From Neospora caninum Liverpool (lineage: Eukaryota > Apicomplexa > Conoidasida > Eucoccidiorida > Sarcocystidae): a DNA stretch of 64,000 bases. Of the stretch, positions 23,836 to 37,380 are shown piece after piece. The position numbers and the translations under genes are program-made. The stretch is from the NCBI RefSeq assembly GCF_000208865.1, contig NC_018391.1:2239014-2303013 (forward strand). Reading direction: 5' to 3'. Every line of letters begins with the position of its first letter. The stretch's first letter is position 1. Under the pieces are notes generated by a model. It had not been told where the DNA came from. It was given only the letters and a program-made list of their open reading frames with translations, and did not search any database.

Positions 23836-26800
23836 ATGGGCGAGCCCTTGGAGGGGAGTGGCGGCACAGCCGCCGGGGCCCTCCCGGTGCGACCCGCCGC
23901 GGATGCGCTCTCGCATGCGCAGGCCGGGGAGTCTCAGGCAGCTCTGCGCGATCCTCAGTTGAAGCAAGAGCGTGAAGATGGGGACGCCCACGCCGGGACC
24001 GAGGGAAGACGCTCAGGAACTGAAGCGATACCGAAGACGGATCAGGAAGCAAGACAAGAGCCGGCTCCTACCTCTGCGCTGGAGAGACAGACAGACGTGA
24101 AGGCGGAGACGGAGAGCGCCGCTGGCCCAGACGCCGAGAATTGCCTAGATGGCGCGGACGTGGGAACCAGGGAGATTCTGGAGGAAGAAGAGCAAGGCCC
24201 TTCGCGACTCAAGTTCCCGTCCTACGACGACTTCTTGAAGGAGGAGGAGGAAGACAGAAAGGCCGAGGAAGCAGAAGCCGCGGAAGACAGTGGAAAGGAC
24301 GCGAATCTCGACGCCGCTTTCGAGTTGTTCATGAGTGAAGTCAAGGACATGCCCGCTGTCACGGGCAATCCGAACGGTGAGAAACCCCCTCTATGAGCAC
24401 AGATCCGCGCTCTCAAGAGAGCTGCCTCCACGCGCGGCGCGTCTTCTCAACGGTGTTTTTCTGGCAAAAAAATCGGGACGACGCGGCTCCAAGCGCCCAA
24501 AGTCCGACAACACTCTGCATCTTTCAGATAATTGCATATATATATATATATATATATACGTTTGCATATACGTATGTATATTCATATGTATATATATATT
24601 CGTATGTGAATGTCAAGATGTCCATTTGGGCACATGCGGTTGTGATAAGCCGGGTTTTCGCCCCGCGTTTGCTTCCTCCGGTGTTATTGTTTCTCGTCTC
24701 CCTTTTCGTTCTCTCGCCTCCTTTGTTTCTCCGCTGTCAGATATGTAGTTGCATGCAGCGATGGATAAGACGACTGTGCATCGCTGCGCTCACCTGCGCG
24801 TAGGCGTGTGTACGTTTGCACGCGTGCAGTCCTTGCTGCTCTGTGTCCCTTCTTCCTTTCTCTCCGCTTCGGTTTTCCATTCTCTGCCTCCTCTCGCGGC
24901 GTCTTCTCCGTTATGCGTAGGTCGTGGGCGCAAGGAAGCGCGTACCGTGATCAAGAAGTTCAAGTCTTCTGACGAGGAATGCATCCGCCTGACTTGTCAG
25001 ACTTTCCCCTCGCCTTTCCAAGTTCTTTTGCTCGGGCCGGAAGCGTCTGAGGATGACATTCGCAAGCAGTACCGGAAGGTAAGGCGTCTCTTGTCCCGAC
25101 TCATTCCCTGTGCTTCCCTGTGCGTTGTGTGTGTGGAGATTCTTCGATCGTCATCGAGTTTACTTGTTGTCTCTCGCGCATCGGACTGTCGCGTTTCTTC
25201 GCTGTGGCGTGGTCTTTTTTTTCCCTCGCCCTCCTCTCAGCTGCTGGAGTGACGCCTTGCACGTGCCGCATCCGAGCATAGATGGAGTTTTTTGAACGGC
25301 CCCCCGTGGCCCGCAAGAGACCGCCACGGAAGCGACGGGCGGCAGCGTTTGGTTTTTTGCAGCAGCGCTTGCGCATGCACCGTGCTACTCTCTCTTCCTT
25401 CCCTGTAGCTCTCTCTTCTCATCCACCCAGACAAGTGTAAACACCCCAATGCCCAGGAGGCTTTCCAAGGTGAGCAAGATCGCACCCGGCGGTGCGCGGG
25501 GCTGTCGAGGAGGGGGACCGGGCGATATCGGCGGAGACAGAGACGAGGAGAAAGAGGCACGAAGAAGGGAGAACAAGAACGGCCCTGGCAGGACAGACGG
25601 AAGAAGACGGCAGGCAATGCGAGAGGGAGACAGAGGAAGGACGAAAGAGAGAGAGGCGCATGAGAAGGGCCCACCGAGATGAATGCAGTGGGGAAGAGAA
25701 ATAAGGCACCACGCGCCGGAAACGAAGCGACAAAAGAGGAGCGTTTTTTCTCACGTGGGTGAAAATGCATGCCGGATACGCAAAAGGGCGACTGCTCGAG
25801 TGTCGCAGAACGCAAAAAGGTCGAACGCGGGCTCTCCTCGTCTTGTCTTTTGTGCCTTCCTTTTCTGTTCACCAGTCGTCAACAAGGCGTACGAGCAGCT
25901 CCAGAGACCAGAAATGCGCGAGAAATACCGAGACGTCATTGAGGAGGCGAAGCGCCGCGTCCTCAAGGAAAACGCCAAGGAGAACAAGAAGCGCAGGACG
26001 CGTGAGTCGGGGAGGGGGAGAAGAGAAAACACGAGTCACGAACGAAAAAGAAACACTTTTGCCCGTTTCAGAGAGGGTGAAACGGGGACCCGGGACACGG
26101 CGCTCACCCGCGTAACGCTCTTTTGGATCTGGGTTATTTATATATATAGGTATATTTGTAGGTGTGTAGCTGTATATATGTAAATACGTGTATATTCATA
26201 TGTCGATAGACAAATAGATCTGGAGACGGGGGCATGCGTAGCCACGGCGACAAATCTTTCCCTGGAGAGTCTTGTCTTTCTCGAGCGCCTTCTCTGTTCC
26301 GTTTCTATTTCTTGCGCGTTCTCGTGCTAGCCTGCGTCCGTTGCCTGAGGGGATCGCGAGGGCTTCCTTCGTCTCGACGCTGGTCTCGGTTTGGTTTTTC
26401 GCTTTTTCCGCAGAGAGCATCGACGTCCCGCTGTTGTCGGAAGACCCCGCCGAACTGCAGGCGGAAATCATGGAGATGTGCGAAAAGCTGTTGGAGGAGA
26501 CCCGAGAGCGGCGCGAATACGCCGAGCGCACGAGACAGGCAAACGAGCGCTACGAGCGAGAGGTAACCGGGTTTTGACCCAAGAGGAGATGCCTGTCCAC
26601 TCTGACGGCGTGTGGATTTCGCCTCGCCGGGGGGGGGGGGGGGGGGGGGGGAGTGACTCTGTGTCGGTCTGTCGATCTCGGCCATGTCTGTCTCTCGTCA
26701 GCGTGGAAGCTTCTGGCCTGTCTCTGTCTTCTCGCGAGATCTGATCCGAATGTGGAACTGTGTCGACATGTCGAGACGCAGGCTGCTCTTTCCAGAAGTC

Positions 26801-28112
26801 CGCGAGTCAGGGAAACGCATGCCTCTGGGGGGATTTTCGTAGGTTACACGGACAGCCGCCGAGTGCGCTGGGGAGGACGTCTTTTGAAAAGACGAGACCG
26901 AGGATACCCGTGGTGCTCCCTATCCTTCCTACCTCGCCTTTCTGCCTATCGCTCCGCTCTCTCTTCCGTTCTGTATTCTCATACGCGCTCAGCAACTGGA
27001 GAAGCAAGCGAACGAAGAACTTGAAAAGTGCAAAGAGAGGAAAGAGTGGCTAGACCGGCGCGACGAGCGCGTGGGCGCTTGGAGAGAGTACCAGGTGAGG
27101 AGGTGACGCAGAGAGAGAGGTGAACAGCAGAGAAACGCAGAGCCCGTCCTGCGTGGGGAGGCGAAAAAACGCCTCCTCGCAATCGCGCCGTCTCATTCCT
27201 GTTTTGCGCGCGACCGACCTATCGACGCCCACCGCCGCGATGCTTGTACACGCACGTACCCGTCAGGAGATGTGTTGACCACAGACAAGTGTGTTTCTGC
27301 ACTTTGTCGAAGCAGTGTGGACGGTGCGCCACGTCCCTTTCCCTGTGTCGGTCCTAAGGAACGCACCGGGGATAATACGTCAGACAATGTTGGGAGTCCT
27401 CGGTCGAAAAGTTCGTTTCGCACACGAACGTACTGACATGAATCAATAGGTGCACATATCCCTATAGTTATCTACGCACAGAGGTTCATGAATATAGGTC
27501 ATGTGCACTGCATATATCCGTATTGACCTGCAAGGATACGACACCACAAACTGTTCTGGTAAACGCAGGCGTCGGGACTTATGCAACTGTAGATCTGTTG
27601 CACGTAAACAGGTTTTCTGTGAAAGGCGTGCATGCTTTATTTTCGCGTGCGGCGTCGCAGGCCTCCAGGGACTGTACCGCTCTTTTGTGTCTCTCCTGTT
27701 AGTCTGAGCGATTCAGTTCTGAGCCGGCTACAGGATTCAGTGTTCAGGACTCCATGGCGCGGGTGTGCTAGGCGTGCTTCAAAAAAGTTTTGTGTTTTCC
27801 CTGTCCAAGTTCTCGTGCGTTTTTGCTCGAGTTCGAGTGCCCTTCGGCGGCGAGTTTGACTTCTGGGTCTCCATTTCCCTGCCGACCGACACTCGGCTTA
27901 GAGGGGAGACGAAGCCTGCTTTCTCAGCTCTCCCGCGCGTGCGTTTGCCTTTGCTTTCTGTTGCGAAGAGCGCCATTCAAAGCAAGGATGTGAAGCTCCA
28001 GGCGTTCACGGGTATCCGTCACCAGCGAGAGGAGCGCAAGGAAGACGACATTGTCCGGAAGAAGAAGAAAATGCAGGGAATCGATACCTCGTACAAAGAC
28101 AGCTGGCGATGA
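23836..28112 (+). CDS. DNAJC8: DNAJC8-like J-domain protein of the spliceosome
   Basis: The J-domain protein family member associated with spliceosomes in animals, a likely Hsp70 co-chaperone in the nucleus. Exons are 23836-24376, 24921-25078, 25409-25469, 25876-26001, 26414-26562, 26993-27094 and 27969-28112, giving 426 aa with all phases matching. The first ~150 residues are acidic and low-complexity and are absent from animal DNAJC8 (about 250 aa). Then come AAFELFMSEVKDMP, equal to the family's FxxFMxEVK start, and the J domain (about 212-262): FQVLLLGPEASEDDIRKQYR, the HPD tripeptide at 239-241, and VVNKAYEQLQRPEMREKY. A long charged helix follows, ending in RRDERVGAWREYQ, the DGRVxSWRxFQ signature of DNAJC8. 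The last exon is lysine/arginine-rich. The frame is open far upstream of the chosen ATG; the start chosen follows the CT-rich leader. Intron 1 holds an AT microsatellite and intron 5 a poly-G run. Confidence 0.9.
24535..24558. repeat. AT dinucleotide microsatellite
   Basis: A (TA)n run in intron 1 of the DNAJC8-like gene, followed by imperfect ATATG-type repeats to about 24605. Confidence 0.85.
26629..26651. repeat. Poly-G homopolymer (23 nt)
   Basis: An uninterrupted run of about 23 G in intron 5 of the DNAJC8-like gene; it is prone to length error and length variation. Confidence 0.9.
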
Positions 28113-30788
28113 AGGGCCAGGGAAACACCAGACGACTTGTCCATGTCTGGGCAGCGAAGGAACGAGACAACGACTCTGCTCGAGACGCACAAAGAGAAGG
28201 GGGAAAGACGCAAAGAGACAGGCTCTCGCGTCCCAAAGTTTTCCCCTTTGGAGCGCATCTTTTCGGCCATACGTCTCGGGGCAGGGGCCAAGTAGGAGCA
28301 GCTGTGCGGGTGCGCCGTCGCAGAGGGCTTTTTTTCCCCACCATATGAACGAAAAGTCTTCCTCTCCAAGTTGGAGAGCGTCAAAGACACATATATTTGT
28401 ACATCGCTATTTCTGCACGAAGGCCAGTGCGCGCACCGACCACCGTACATTTGTCCACGTATGCCTAAATATATATCTATATAGATATACAGATACATAT
28501 ATGTAAATATATGTATGGAAAACGGAATGTATGGCGTTTGGAATAGGCACTTGGCCTTGCGTACTACGATGGGCCTGGCTGTTTGGCAGGAAAGCACGCG
28601 AATCGAGGTTTGTTGCTTTTACGGAGAGGATAGCGGAGCCTTTCCGGTCCTTGCTCGTTGTTCCCCGCTCTTGTCTCTCTTGATCTAGCAGGCGTTTCGC
28701 GTGTCTTTCTGGTCGGCTGAGGCAAACAGGTGTTTTCTCTTTCGCGTTTTTTCACGTGCATCTCGCGTCGAGGAGCCGGATCTCCTTCCGCCGCGTTCCT
28801 GCTGCGCTTCTACGGGGGCGTGCGGCGCACGCGACAACGAACCTAGATCCCGCCGGGCTGTTCCGTTTGCTTTTTTCAAGGAGCGAGGAATCGCGAGTTT
28901 TTCTTGCTGGACCAACGTGCTTTCCAGGGGTTGCCGACAGCAGCTAAGAGGCACCTGAAAAGATAGAGATGCCCCACGCTTAGTTGTTTTCCCTCGCGGA
29001 TCATGCGATTGGTAACTGGGATGCACTGAGCCGCGCTCTTCAGCGACCGAAGGCGGTCCCGGTTTAGTGGCGATTTAACAACCGCCTGGAAACGCGTTTG
29101 CAAACTCGTAGCTGGAGCAAAAACACAGGCATCTCTGACGGTGTGCTGGCGCCTGAAGCCGCTGTCCCGTCGTTCCCCGTGGAGCTGTGTCGGGGTTCTC
29201 TATGCTCGACACAGAGAGTCGCTCGGCTCCCGCTGTTTCCGCTGCGGCGAACAGCGTCGAGCCGAAGTCGCCGCAAATGCGTAGGTGGACGCGAGAGACA
29301 GGGGCTGTTTTTTGAGGCTCTTCTGTGTGCAAGAAAGCGCTCTGCGCTGGCTTATCGCGTTGAAGAGGATCAACAGGCGATTTTGAAAGTGGGCGGGCCT
29401 GCAGTTGGTGAGCAGGCACTGCGTTGTGCAGGACGCGCGTGTGTGCCGTCTCCTCCAAAGATGGAGGCATGAACAGATTTATATCAGTTCACTGCGAAGA
29501 CCCTGTATACCCAGAAAAAGAAACGCCGACTCTCTCAGCAGCTGTACCTTGGTGCCGTACAGGTGTCTGTAACGTCTGGGGAGTTTCCGCCACTGCGAAG
29601 TGTACGGACACCCTCGGGCCATTCCATCCCTTCAGAGCAAACGGTCACGTGCATACGAAAATCTACAAATAGATGTTCATGCGTTGGGCAGTCATGTGCA
29701 TGCAGATCCACAGAGGTGGCCCGCGAAAGAAGGCCTGCCGTTGCTGCGCGTTGACCCCGCTACGATGAGGAGAAATAGAGAGTCAAGAGTTCCGCCTCGG
29801 TTAACGAGCCCAATTCCCTACTGAATTCTGCGCCGACAACTAGCCGTTGATCTTTTTTGTCTCTTTTGTCTTGCTTGTTTCCCCTTCCTTGCTGTTCTTT
29901 TTTACACACCTCTTCTGTAGCAAACCGGTGTGCAGCGCCGGGTGCTCGGACCGTAGAGAAATGCGGCCGCCGAATGACGCTTCCCCTCTAAGCCGCGACA
30001 AGTTCCTTTTATCCTGTTGTAGTCTCTCTGTCCTGAGTTTTCCAAACATGTACGAACCCTCTTACCCGTGTGACGTGCTCGAGGCGCAACTGCGCATGCA
30101 TGCAGAATGTACGGCTGAGAGTCAAGACACCGAGGCTGGTGTGCATGCAGCCGCTCAGTGCGTGTTTTGTCGCTTACCGTCTTTCGAGGAATTTTCCTTC
30201 CTTGCACGACCTTCCCTTCCATTTCCACTTGATCTGCAAACGCCTTTTCCTCCGGCCTCCTTAGTTGGCTGCCATTCTATCTATCCCCCTGCTCGCTTGT
30301 CGTTTCCTCTTTCCCGTGCTCGACGCGTGTCCCTGTTCGATCTTACTCATGGCTGCAGCTATATTCTAATATCCAACTATCCATATATATACATATATAT
30401 GTGTGTCAGCTTGCAATTGTGTGTAATAGCGCGAGAAGCAGATGTGGATGCATGGGGTTTGGCGAACGCAGCCTTTCCGACTTTGAGGAACGGAAGCCGA
30501 GCTGAGAAAGTAGACCCGGAGGAGACCAAACAGCGTGAGCCTCCCTTTTCTCAGTAGGCGCGGATGGCCATCTCATCGAGCAGAAATGAACTAGCAAACC
30601 GATGAAGCCGTATGCTTGTGACCTCTTGTTTTCTTGAGTCGCTAGCACGAGACGCGCCGGGGAACATCCGGAGGAGTTTCCATCGCTGTGCACAAGGGAA
30701 TCAACTGAGGAACGGAACGAGGAAATGACGAAGAAGAGGAGAACAGAAGTAGAGAACGGGAGAGTGTGAAAAAAGGGAGGGCGCGAAA
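28113..30788. other. 2.7 kb intergenic region between DNAJC8-like and methyltransferase-like genes
   Basis: It holds AT-rich simple sequence at about 28470-28510 and 30375-30405 and a GCATGCATGCA word near 30094-30104. The longest ATG-started frame, 131 codons on the complement at 29075-29470, shows no domain and only background codon bias. CT-rich DNA from about 29850 to 30340 resembles leader sequence for the next gene. Confidence 0.4.
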
Positions 30789-33700
30789 ATGGAGGGCCCC
30801 AAGGAGACAGCGGTTGGCGAGGAGAGGAGGCGAAAGGCTAGCGAAAGCAAGGAACGGAAGATCCGAGGCGCGTACCCCTCAATGGCCTCTCTGTTTCAAC
30901 GCATGCGCGAGGCCCTACACCTTCCGAAATACCAAGAAGTGCTTGCAGCGATTCAGGCGGATCTCCACAAGGCCGAGACGAACGGGAGTGGAGCCTGTGG
31001 AGACTCGAAAGAGGAACAAGATGGATGCGGCAATGACGGCGAAGAACGCGAACGGCCATGTGAAGAAGAGAGACAAGATGAACAGGGAAGAGACAGCGAC
31101 GCCGAGCAAAGGAGTCACATTCAGGAAACAGAGGAGACTCTGGAAGACGCCAAAGGGACAGCGGTCACTCCGGACGACGCCTGGTGGTGGTTCTGCGCGA
31201 ATCCACCTTCCTTCCCGTTCTACGAGGTGTACACGTACGTGTGTCTATTCCGTTTCGGAGATTCCATCTTTTCAGCAGCACACCACTGCTGTAGCCCAAC
31301 CGTTTTTCTCTGTGGCCGTGTGCGACATTTCTGCGTTGTCCGTTGACCCTCTTTCACCCCTATCTTTCGTTCTCTACTGCATTCGCCAGGAGCACGGGGA
31401 GGGCTCTCCGTTGGGACGTCGTGGTGGCGAGAGACGGCTGGTTAGCATATCCATGCGCAAGTCGGATGGCGGGAATAAGGGGGCGCCTTGTAGAAAGGCG
31501 GACATTTGCACAGACCGGGAGCGATAGTCGGCAGTGGCTGTTCCGGTCCTTCGGTCGACAGACAGGGTTTTCGTAGGTTTGAGAGGAAAACAAGTGGAAT
31601 GCACAATTCACATACCCGTGGAATTTCGTCGTCTTTTCCCGGCTTGCTTCTACTCGTTTTTATGTGTGTGTGTGCAGGGAGGAGCTTGTTAATCTTCTCG
31701 CTACCTATCTGCATCGGCGGATTTGCCAGAGAATCGGCGCTGTGGAAGTCGTCGAAAACGGCCACGAAAGCGCAGGCGGTCCTTCCGCGCATAACGGAAG
31801 CGAGGAACAGGAAAAGACACTCCAGGCAAGGTCTGGAACGGCAGAGGCGCCTGGGCGACAGCGCCGGCGTGCGCCGTCTCCTCTTCGAATTCTTGAAGTG
31901 GGGGCTGGTACGGGGCTTCTGGCCCGCCACATCACTACGGCGCTAGACGTGCTACTCGATCGACACCCGCCTCAAACCGTGGCCACCTCTTCCTGTTGTC
32001 TTCCTTCCTGTTCATCTTCGCCTTCTTCTTTTTCGTTTCCGCCTTCTCCCGGTTCGTCGGGTGAGGCGCGCGTGTCCGCGAAAGGGAAGAGGACCGGCGA
32101 GATGTGTCGCTCCGATGGTAGACGTTTCGCGTCGCAAGGTGAACCAGGCGGTCCAGAGACTCTACAGGAGAAAGAGAGGAGCTGTCCTGGGAAGGGAATG
32201 TGGTACTCGTACGTGGCGAGTGAGGCTCGACAAGATCTCACATGTGTCTACAGTCGAGTCGTGTTTGGAGATTTCCGGGACATCCTCGCCACCTATTTGC
32301 CGCACATCTGCATTTGCTCCTGGATGCCGTTCAACATCGACTGGACAAGCACATTTAGAAACTTTTCTCGGGTTGAGGGGGTGCCGTGGAGGGGGGAGAA
32401 GCAGAGTGTTCTTCCCCGTTCACAGGCCGAGGGAGACGAGGGAAGAACGGAGCGAGAGGACGCTGGAAGAAGTCCAGGGAGCAGCGGCTGTGCACGACTC
32501 CAAGACCGCACTGAACGCCCAGCTGCCGTTCACCCCCCCCGCGACCTGCCGTCTTGCTTGAGTTCACGAAAGAGATGCGAGAAAGATGAAGGGTTTACAG
32601 ATGAGTGGAAAGAGATGAAACAGACCGGAGTCGAGGATTACCTTCTGATTGGCCACGCCGAGTTCGGCCTCGTCGGCAAACCGTAAGTCCCCAGGAAACG
32701 TTGGCGCTTCGGCCGGTTTGAGCCCCGCAGCTGGGCCCTGTTGCTTTCAGCATGCACTGCCGACTTTTCTTTTTCCTGGTTCTTTCTTCTCTGCTGCGTC
32801 CCACCTGCGCCGCGGGTAACCATCTCCTGCGATCGACTGTTTTCTGGAGCGCCGACGTCGTTGGGAGAGTCTGTGAATTTACCGGGGGGTGGGTTGCCAG
32901 CAGCTTACGGTTTGGTTTGCGACTCGGTAGTGATTTCGTGATTTAGTCGTCCTGTCTGAGAGAACAGATCCTTCTGGGGCTGCAACTTGAAAGTTCCTGG
33001 TGGGTGGTCCCACGACTCACGCTTTTCCGTAGATGTGTTCCGCTCCGAATTCATAGCCGTGATTCACGTGTTCCTACTGCTAATGTGTTACGCAACAGCC
33101 CACCCCATTTCTCTCCATCGCAACCCCACGTGGGTTAGGTGAAAAGGTCATGCAGGTCAGAGAGCAATGGTGGTGTCGGGAATGCAGTGACGCGAGTAGT
33201 TGCGGAGCACCTGTGTTTCTATGTACCCATGTGTCCCTTGCAGGTAAGCGTGATCTAGCGTGAAAGCCATCATACACGTTTTTTGCGTATGCTCACATCC
33301 ATGCAGTTCTGCCATCATGCTCCATAATACAGAGGCCGTGTAGGGTGTTTTCCGTACTGTAGTCGTGCTTGCTGTCGTTCTGTATTTCCTGCGCAGGGCG
33401 GAGACCTGGGGCATGCGCTTGCCTGCCAGTGTGCACCTGCCAGAGGGCGTAGAGTTCTGCGGGAAGGCAACGTGTTTACGTGACTCAGACGCTGTTGACG
33501 GGAAGTCGGCGCCAGCCCCCGCGGGACACAAGCGGCAACGACGAGCCGAAACAGAGGCAGGGTGCGACCAAGAACTTGCTGTAGTCAGTAGTCATAGCTT
33601 AGACAGGGATGCTGAGCTTTCCAGATGCAACCTCCGTAGCAGTGCTCCAGGCGCGGCGAGTTTTTTTGAAAAGAGTGCGGTACAAAAGGGGGCACCGAGA

Positions 33701-34099
33701 ACAGCCTCGAGCGAGAGGCGCAGTGAGATCCGGCAGGAGCAGGAAGACGAAACAGAGCGGCGATGTCCATCCGCGATATGGGCAACACAGATCGAGGGAG
33801 AAGAGGATGGGCGAGGTGTACAGCCAACTAGCGCAGACGTGCCTGGTGTGCCCAGCGCGACGTATCGAGCGAACGAACCCCCAGTCGAAGTCCCGGCAGA
33901 CTGTGAGGGAGAAGAGGACGACGCTGCTACGCTGTTACCTCTCCAGAAACGGCCGTATTGGCGCGAGGGATACACGCGTGTGTGGCTGGACGGTTCAGAC
34001 GGGCTTTTCCAATGCAGCAGGTTTGACGCTGTAGAGAGTATCGCAAATGGTGGTACGAGTAGCTCCAGAGTGTCAATTTTTAGGAAACGGACGACTTGA
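30789..34099 (+). CDS. SAM-dependent methyltransferase-like protein with large insertions
   Basis: Three exons, 30789-31234, 31678-32682 and 33397-34099, give 717 aa with phase 2 joins at both introns. After a charged N terminus, the motif LRILEVGAGTGLLARHI (G-x-G-x-G loop, E222-G228) is the class I methyltransferase motif I. A ~100-residue low-complexity insertion follows. The fold then resumes at YSRVVFGDFRDILATYLP and the strand ICICSWMPFNIDWTSTFRN, where the CSWMPxxxDWT run is the most conserved-looking part. After another disordered insertion come EDYLLIGHAEFGLVGKP, TWGMRLP across intron 2, and, after a third insertion, WREGYTRVWLDGSDGLFQCSRFD. The substrate is unknown. Only motif I and the strand pattern support catalysis, so the methyltransferase call is a fold-level inference. 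Confidence 0.7.
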
Positions 34100-37000
34100 T
34101 CTGTTCACTGCCATCAGTTCTCCGGTGAACATGTGCCACACGTGGGTGTTGCATGTGGCCGTAAATTCACGCGATGCACGATAAGGTAGTCAGTCACCAA
34201 AGTGATGGCGATGCGAGCCATGTACGGAGCCCCAACGACGTACTAACCAAACAGTGGAATTGGTAGGCCGGCGCGGATGCTGACCCACATAAACAACGGT
34301 AGTTACCCTTCAGCAGAGGTTGCAAGAAGGTAATAGCGGCTGCTCGTCAACCTGGTGGACTCGTCGCTTAGACGAGTAGCGGGCTGGGGTGGGGTAGTTG
34401 TGCCGTGGCGAACTGGCTTATTTGGGTGAGAAACAAGACGCGGATGTTAGTGAAGAATCCACTAAAGCATTCAGCCCGAATATGCTTTTCGGTGGGCCAG
34501 TATAGAAACCGCCAACTCACAGATATACCAAAGCTGTTATTTCTCGGTTCCCAGGTACGTGCCTGCTCAACAGGGTGTGGGCGCCTGTCGCAATAGGCGT
34601 GGTATGACCACTCCTCAAAACTGAGCGAATCCAACAGAGGTCGATACTGAGGCAACGTACAAGTCTGTCCTCTTCACGATAGTGCAGTTTACGCGCCATG
34701 ACGAATACACCGCTGTTCGACAGAGCAGAACAGTTTTTCCCATCAGCAGCTTGCGACCTCAAACGCCGGAAACGCGTTTGCGCGCGCCCCGCGAGAAAGC
34801 GGGCGCATACAGTGTGCCTAAGAGATTGGATAGAAACGCCAGCTCCCAAGAACGATTGCCACGGGCAGCAGCGTGGCTCTCCTTTCAGCTGGCGGCCGTT
34901 GCATTCTCATCTTCCCCTTCACCGCCGGCTGTCTCTACTGCCCAATGCAAGATCGTCTGTTTGAGGCTATCTCACGCTATCCACTTTTTTGCACTCGAGC
35001 ACATCGCTCGGGGTCCGCTCTATATGGCCCTCACGAGACTTCACCGAACTCCACTGGCTCAATAGCAGAATTAATTGCAACGACTGCGTGAGAAGGACGC
35101 CTTGCGACAAGTGTGCTCCGTGGGGGTAGCGCTATTCCCCGCAGCGGCCACTGAGGGAGAGCAACGGGGGCGGAGGGCAGACTGCCTGGGTGCGACGCTG
35201 TCCATTGGTCGACCGGCCTCTATTTTTGAGCTTCGGCTAGCCACTGCATGCTCGGAGAAGTTGGCAGGGGTGGACCCGGTTTCCTGTGGCGGCCGCGCCA
35301 CCACGGGAACAGGTCACCGAAGTGGTACGGTCTGCGCAGGTGGAAGAAGCGCCACACTGGCAACCACTGGAACCGGCCTATGGTGCGCTCCGGCCGCATG
35401 CGGCAGATTCTCGTAGGATGGCCAGGTTTTGCTTCCACGGGGGTGTCGCGACGCGCAGTGGAAGGTGGACGTGGTGCTGCCATCGGTATTTATGCGAGTC
35501 CGGTCACTTGGTCGCCCGCAGCGCAGTCTGCCCGTTCTCGCACGCACTAGCGAACCAGCTGTGTCGATGATAGAAACGCTCTTGTGGGTGCACTTGCTAC
35601 GACACAGCAGGTCGCGCGAATGAGCACCTTGAAATCGGACTGCCTGTGATCATGCAGCTGGAAACGCGACCTATACTTGGGCCAGCGCTTGAACATTATT
35701 CGATGGAGGGGTGGCGGGTTTGTCGGGGTGACTACACTCAACTCTAATGGACCACGGCAGAGGACCGTTAGCGGGGTTGGCCATACCGAAAAGGTTTGGC
35801 GAACGTTCTTGGGTGTTTTTCGGGGAGACTTGTTTTTTTGCGTTCGGGCTAAGCTGTGTCTGTTCTACTCTACAAATCTGGTGAAATTCTTCTCTGCTGT
35901 CGTAATCATTTTATGGTGAGAAACGGTGGGGAGTGAAGCTGGAAATCCCTTGGGAAACTGCGGGCAGCAGGAAACCGTTTTAGGATGGCCGGCTGCATGA
36001 GGGAAGGTAAGCCAAGCCGTGCCCGCTGCGCCAGAGCCAGTCAGGTTCCTGAATCGAAAAACTCAATCTGTTTTTTCGTTTCTTTGTGCCGTGTCTTCGT
36101 GGCGTACGACTGCCACGATTGAATGCTATCGCACGCTTTGGGCAAACATAAAAGTAAACGTAGCCTGCCTGCCGGACAGTCCGTTCGCGGACCAGTGGAC
36201 AGTCGTTCTGATCGGCACGTCCCGGCAACAGAACTCGGCCTTTTCACTTGTTTTTCTTCTTTGGTTTTTATTTGCTTCATCGTTTTGCACGGTTTAGGAG
36301 TCGGATCTCGCTGTCGGGGGGGCGTTGCAGCGTAAATGAGTCCCTCCTTCAGGCTGGTTTGTGGATCTGGTGCGGTTCTCCTCTACAGGGCCCCGGTCTT
36401 CATCGTTGTTTAGATGTTTGCGGGTGATCTTTTTGACTGTTCTTTGAAGTGCTTTGAGTACCGACAACGTTTTTTTGGAGAACAAAGGGGGTGTGGTGTT
36501 GCTGGCAGGTTGCGCCTTGTTTTTTGTCCGTAGGGGGAAACCAGTATCGGTTTCGAGTTGTAACTCAATCCGGCTGGCGAGAGGTTTTTCTAATTTCTGG
36601 TAGGCGTCAGCCAGGCTCACTTGCGTGAGATTCGGTCCTTCCCACCGTTTTTACCTGCAAAAACGTTGCATGAAGCGGACAGGGAGCTATCCACACTCGC
36701 ACGGCGGAGTTTTCAGGGGGTGAAGACCCGAATGCCGTCTGCTAGAATCGGTTTATGCAGGTACCGCGAAACCTGCTAGCTGCTGTTTGTAAGGGACTTT
36801 GTAAGCAGATGTTCCGTCCGTGGTCGATTGTCTCTCAGAGCATTTTGCATCTGCGCATTTGGCGTCTGTGTGTTCAAAGCAGCATCGAACAGTAATAGGT
36901 GTTCATTTCGAACACTGACTACTGTGGGAGGGATCAGCATCTCTAACGCTCGGAGCGACGCTGTCGCTAGTGGCTTTTCCCTGCCAGGGAACCCACCCTG

Positions 37001-37380
37001 TGGGAGCTTCCTCAGATGCCGATCCACACGTTACGGTTTCTCAACGATCGAGCTTCTTGGATCCGCTTGTGGTGTCGGCTGCCAGGTGTCCTGACTTCTC
37101 TGTGCACCGGCTGCTGTGGAGACAGCGACAGGTCGAGACAGGCGTAGGGACTGTTTCTTCCCGAACACCTCGCCGGTGACATGAATCTTGGCAGTTGTAT
37201 TGCAGTTTCTTCAACTAACAGTTCCACTGGGGTGCTGGTTGGGGGGAGTTTGTCTCCAGCTTGATTCTGTGTAGGTACTTTCGTGCCTCGTCCTGTCTCC
37301 GAAGGCCTCTTGTGGAGGGGGAGCTGACAAATCCGCGTCTTCAGTAATTCGGTGTGCGTAGCACCAGCTTTATCTGCAAG
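34100..37380. other. 3.3 kb gene-free interval
   Basis: The largest gap without a supported gene. Overlapping frames of 60-130 codons occur in all phases (for example around 34680-35090 and 35075-35570), but none has a domain, a plausible splice partner or consistent codon bias. T-rich runs around 36050-36500 look like leader or intron sequence, so part of this may be 5' UTR of the next gene. Confidence 0.4.

Noticed and set aside
29075..29470. 131-codon ATG-started frame on the complement
   Set aside because: No recognisable domain and background-level codon bias inside a long intergenic region.
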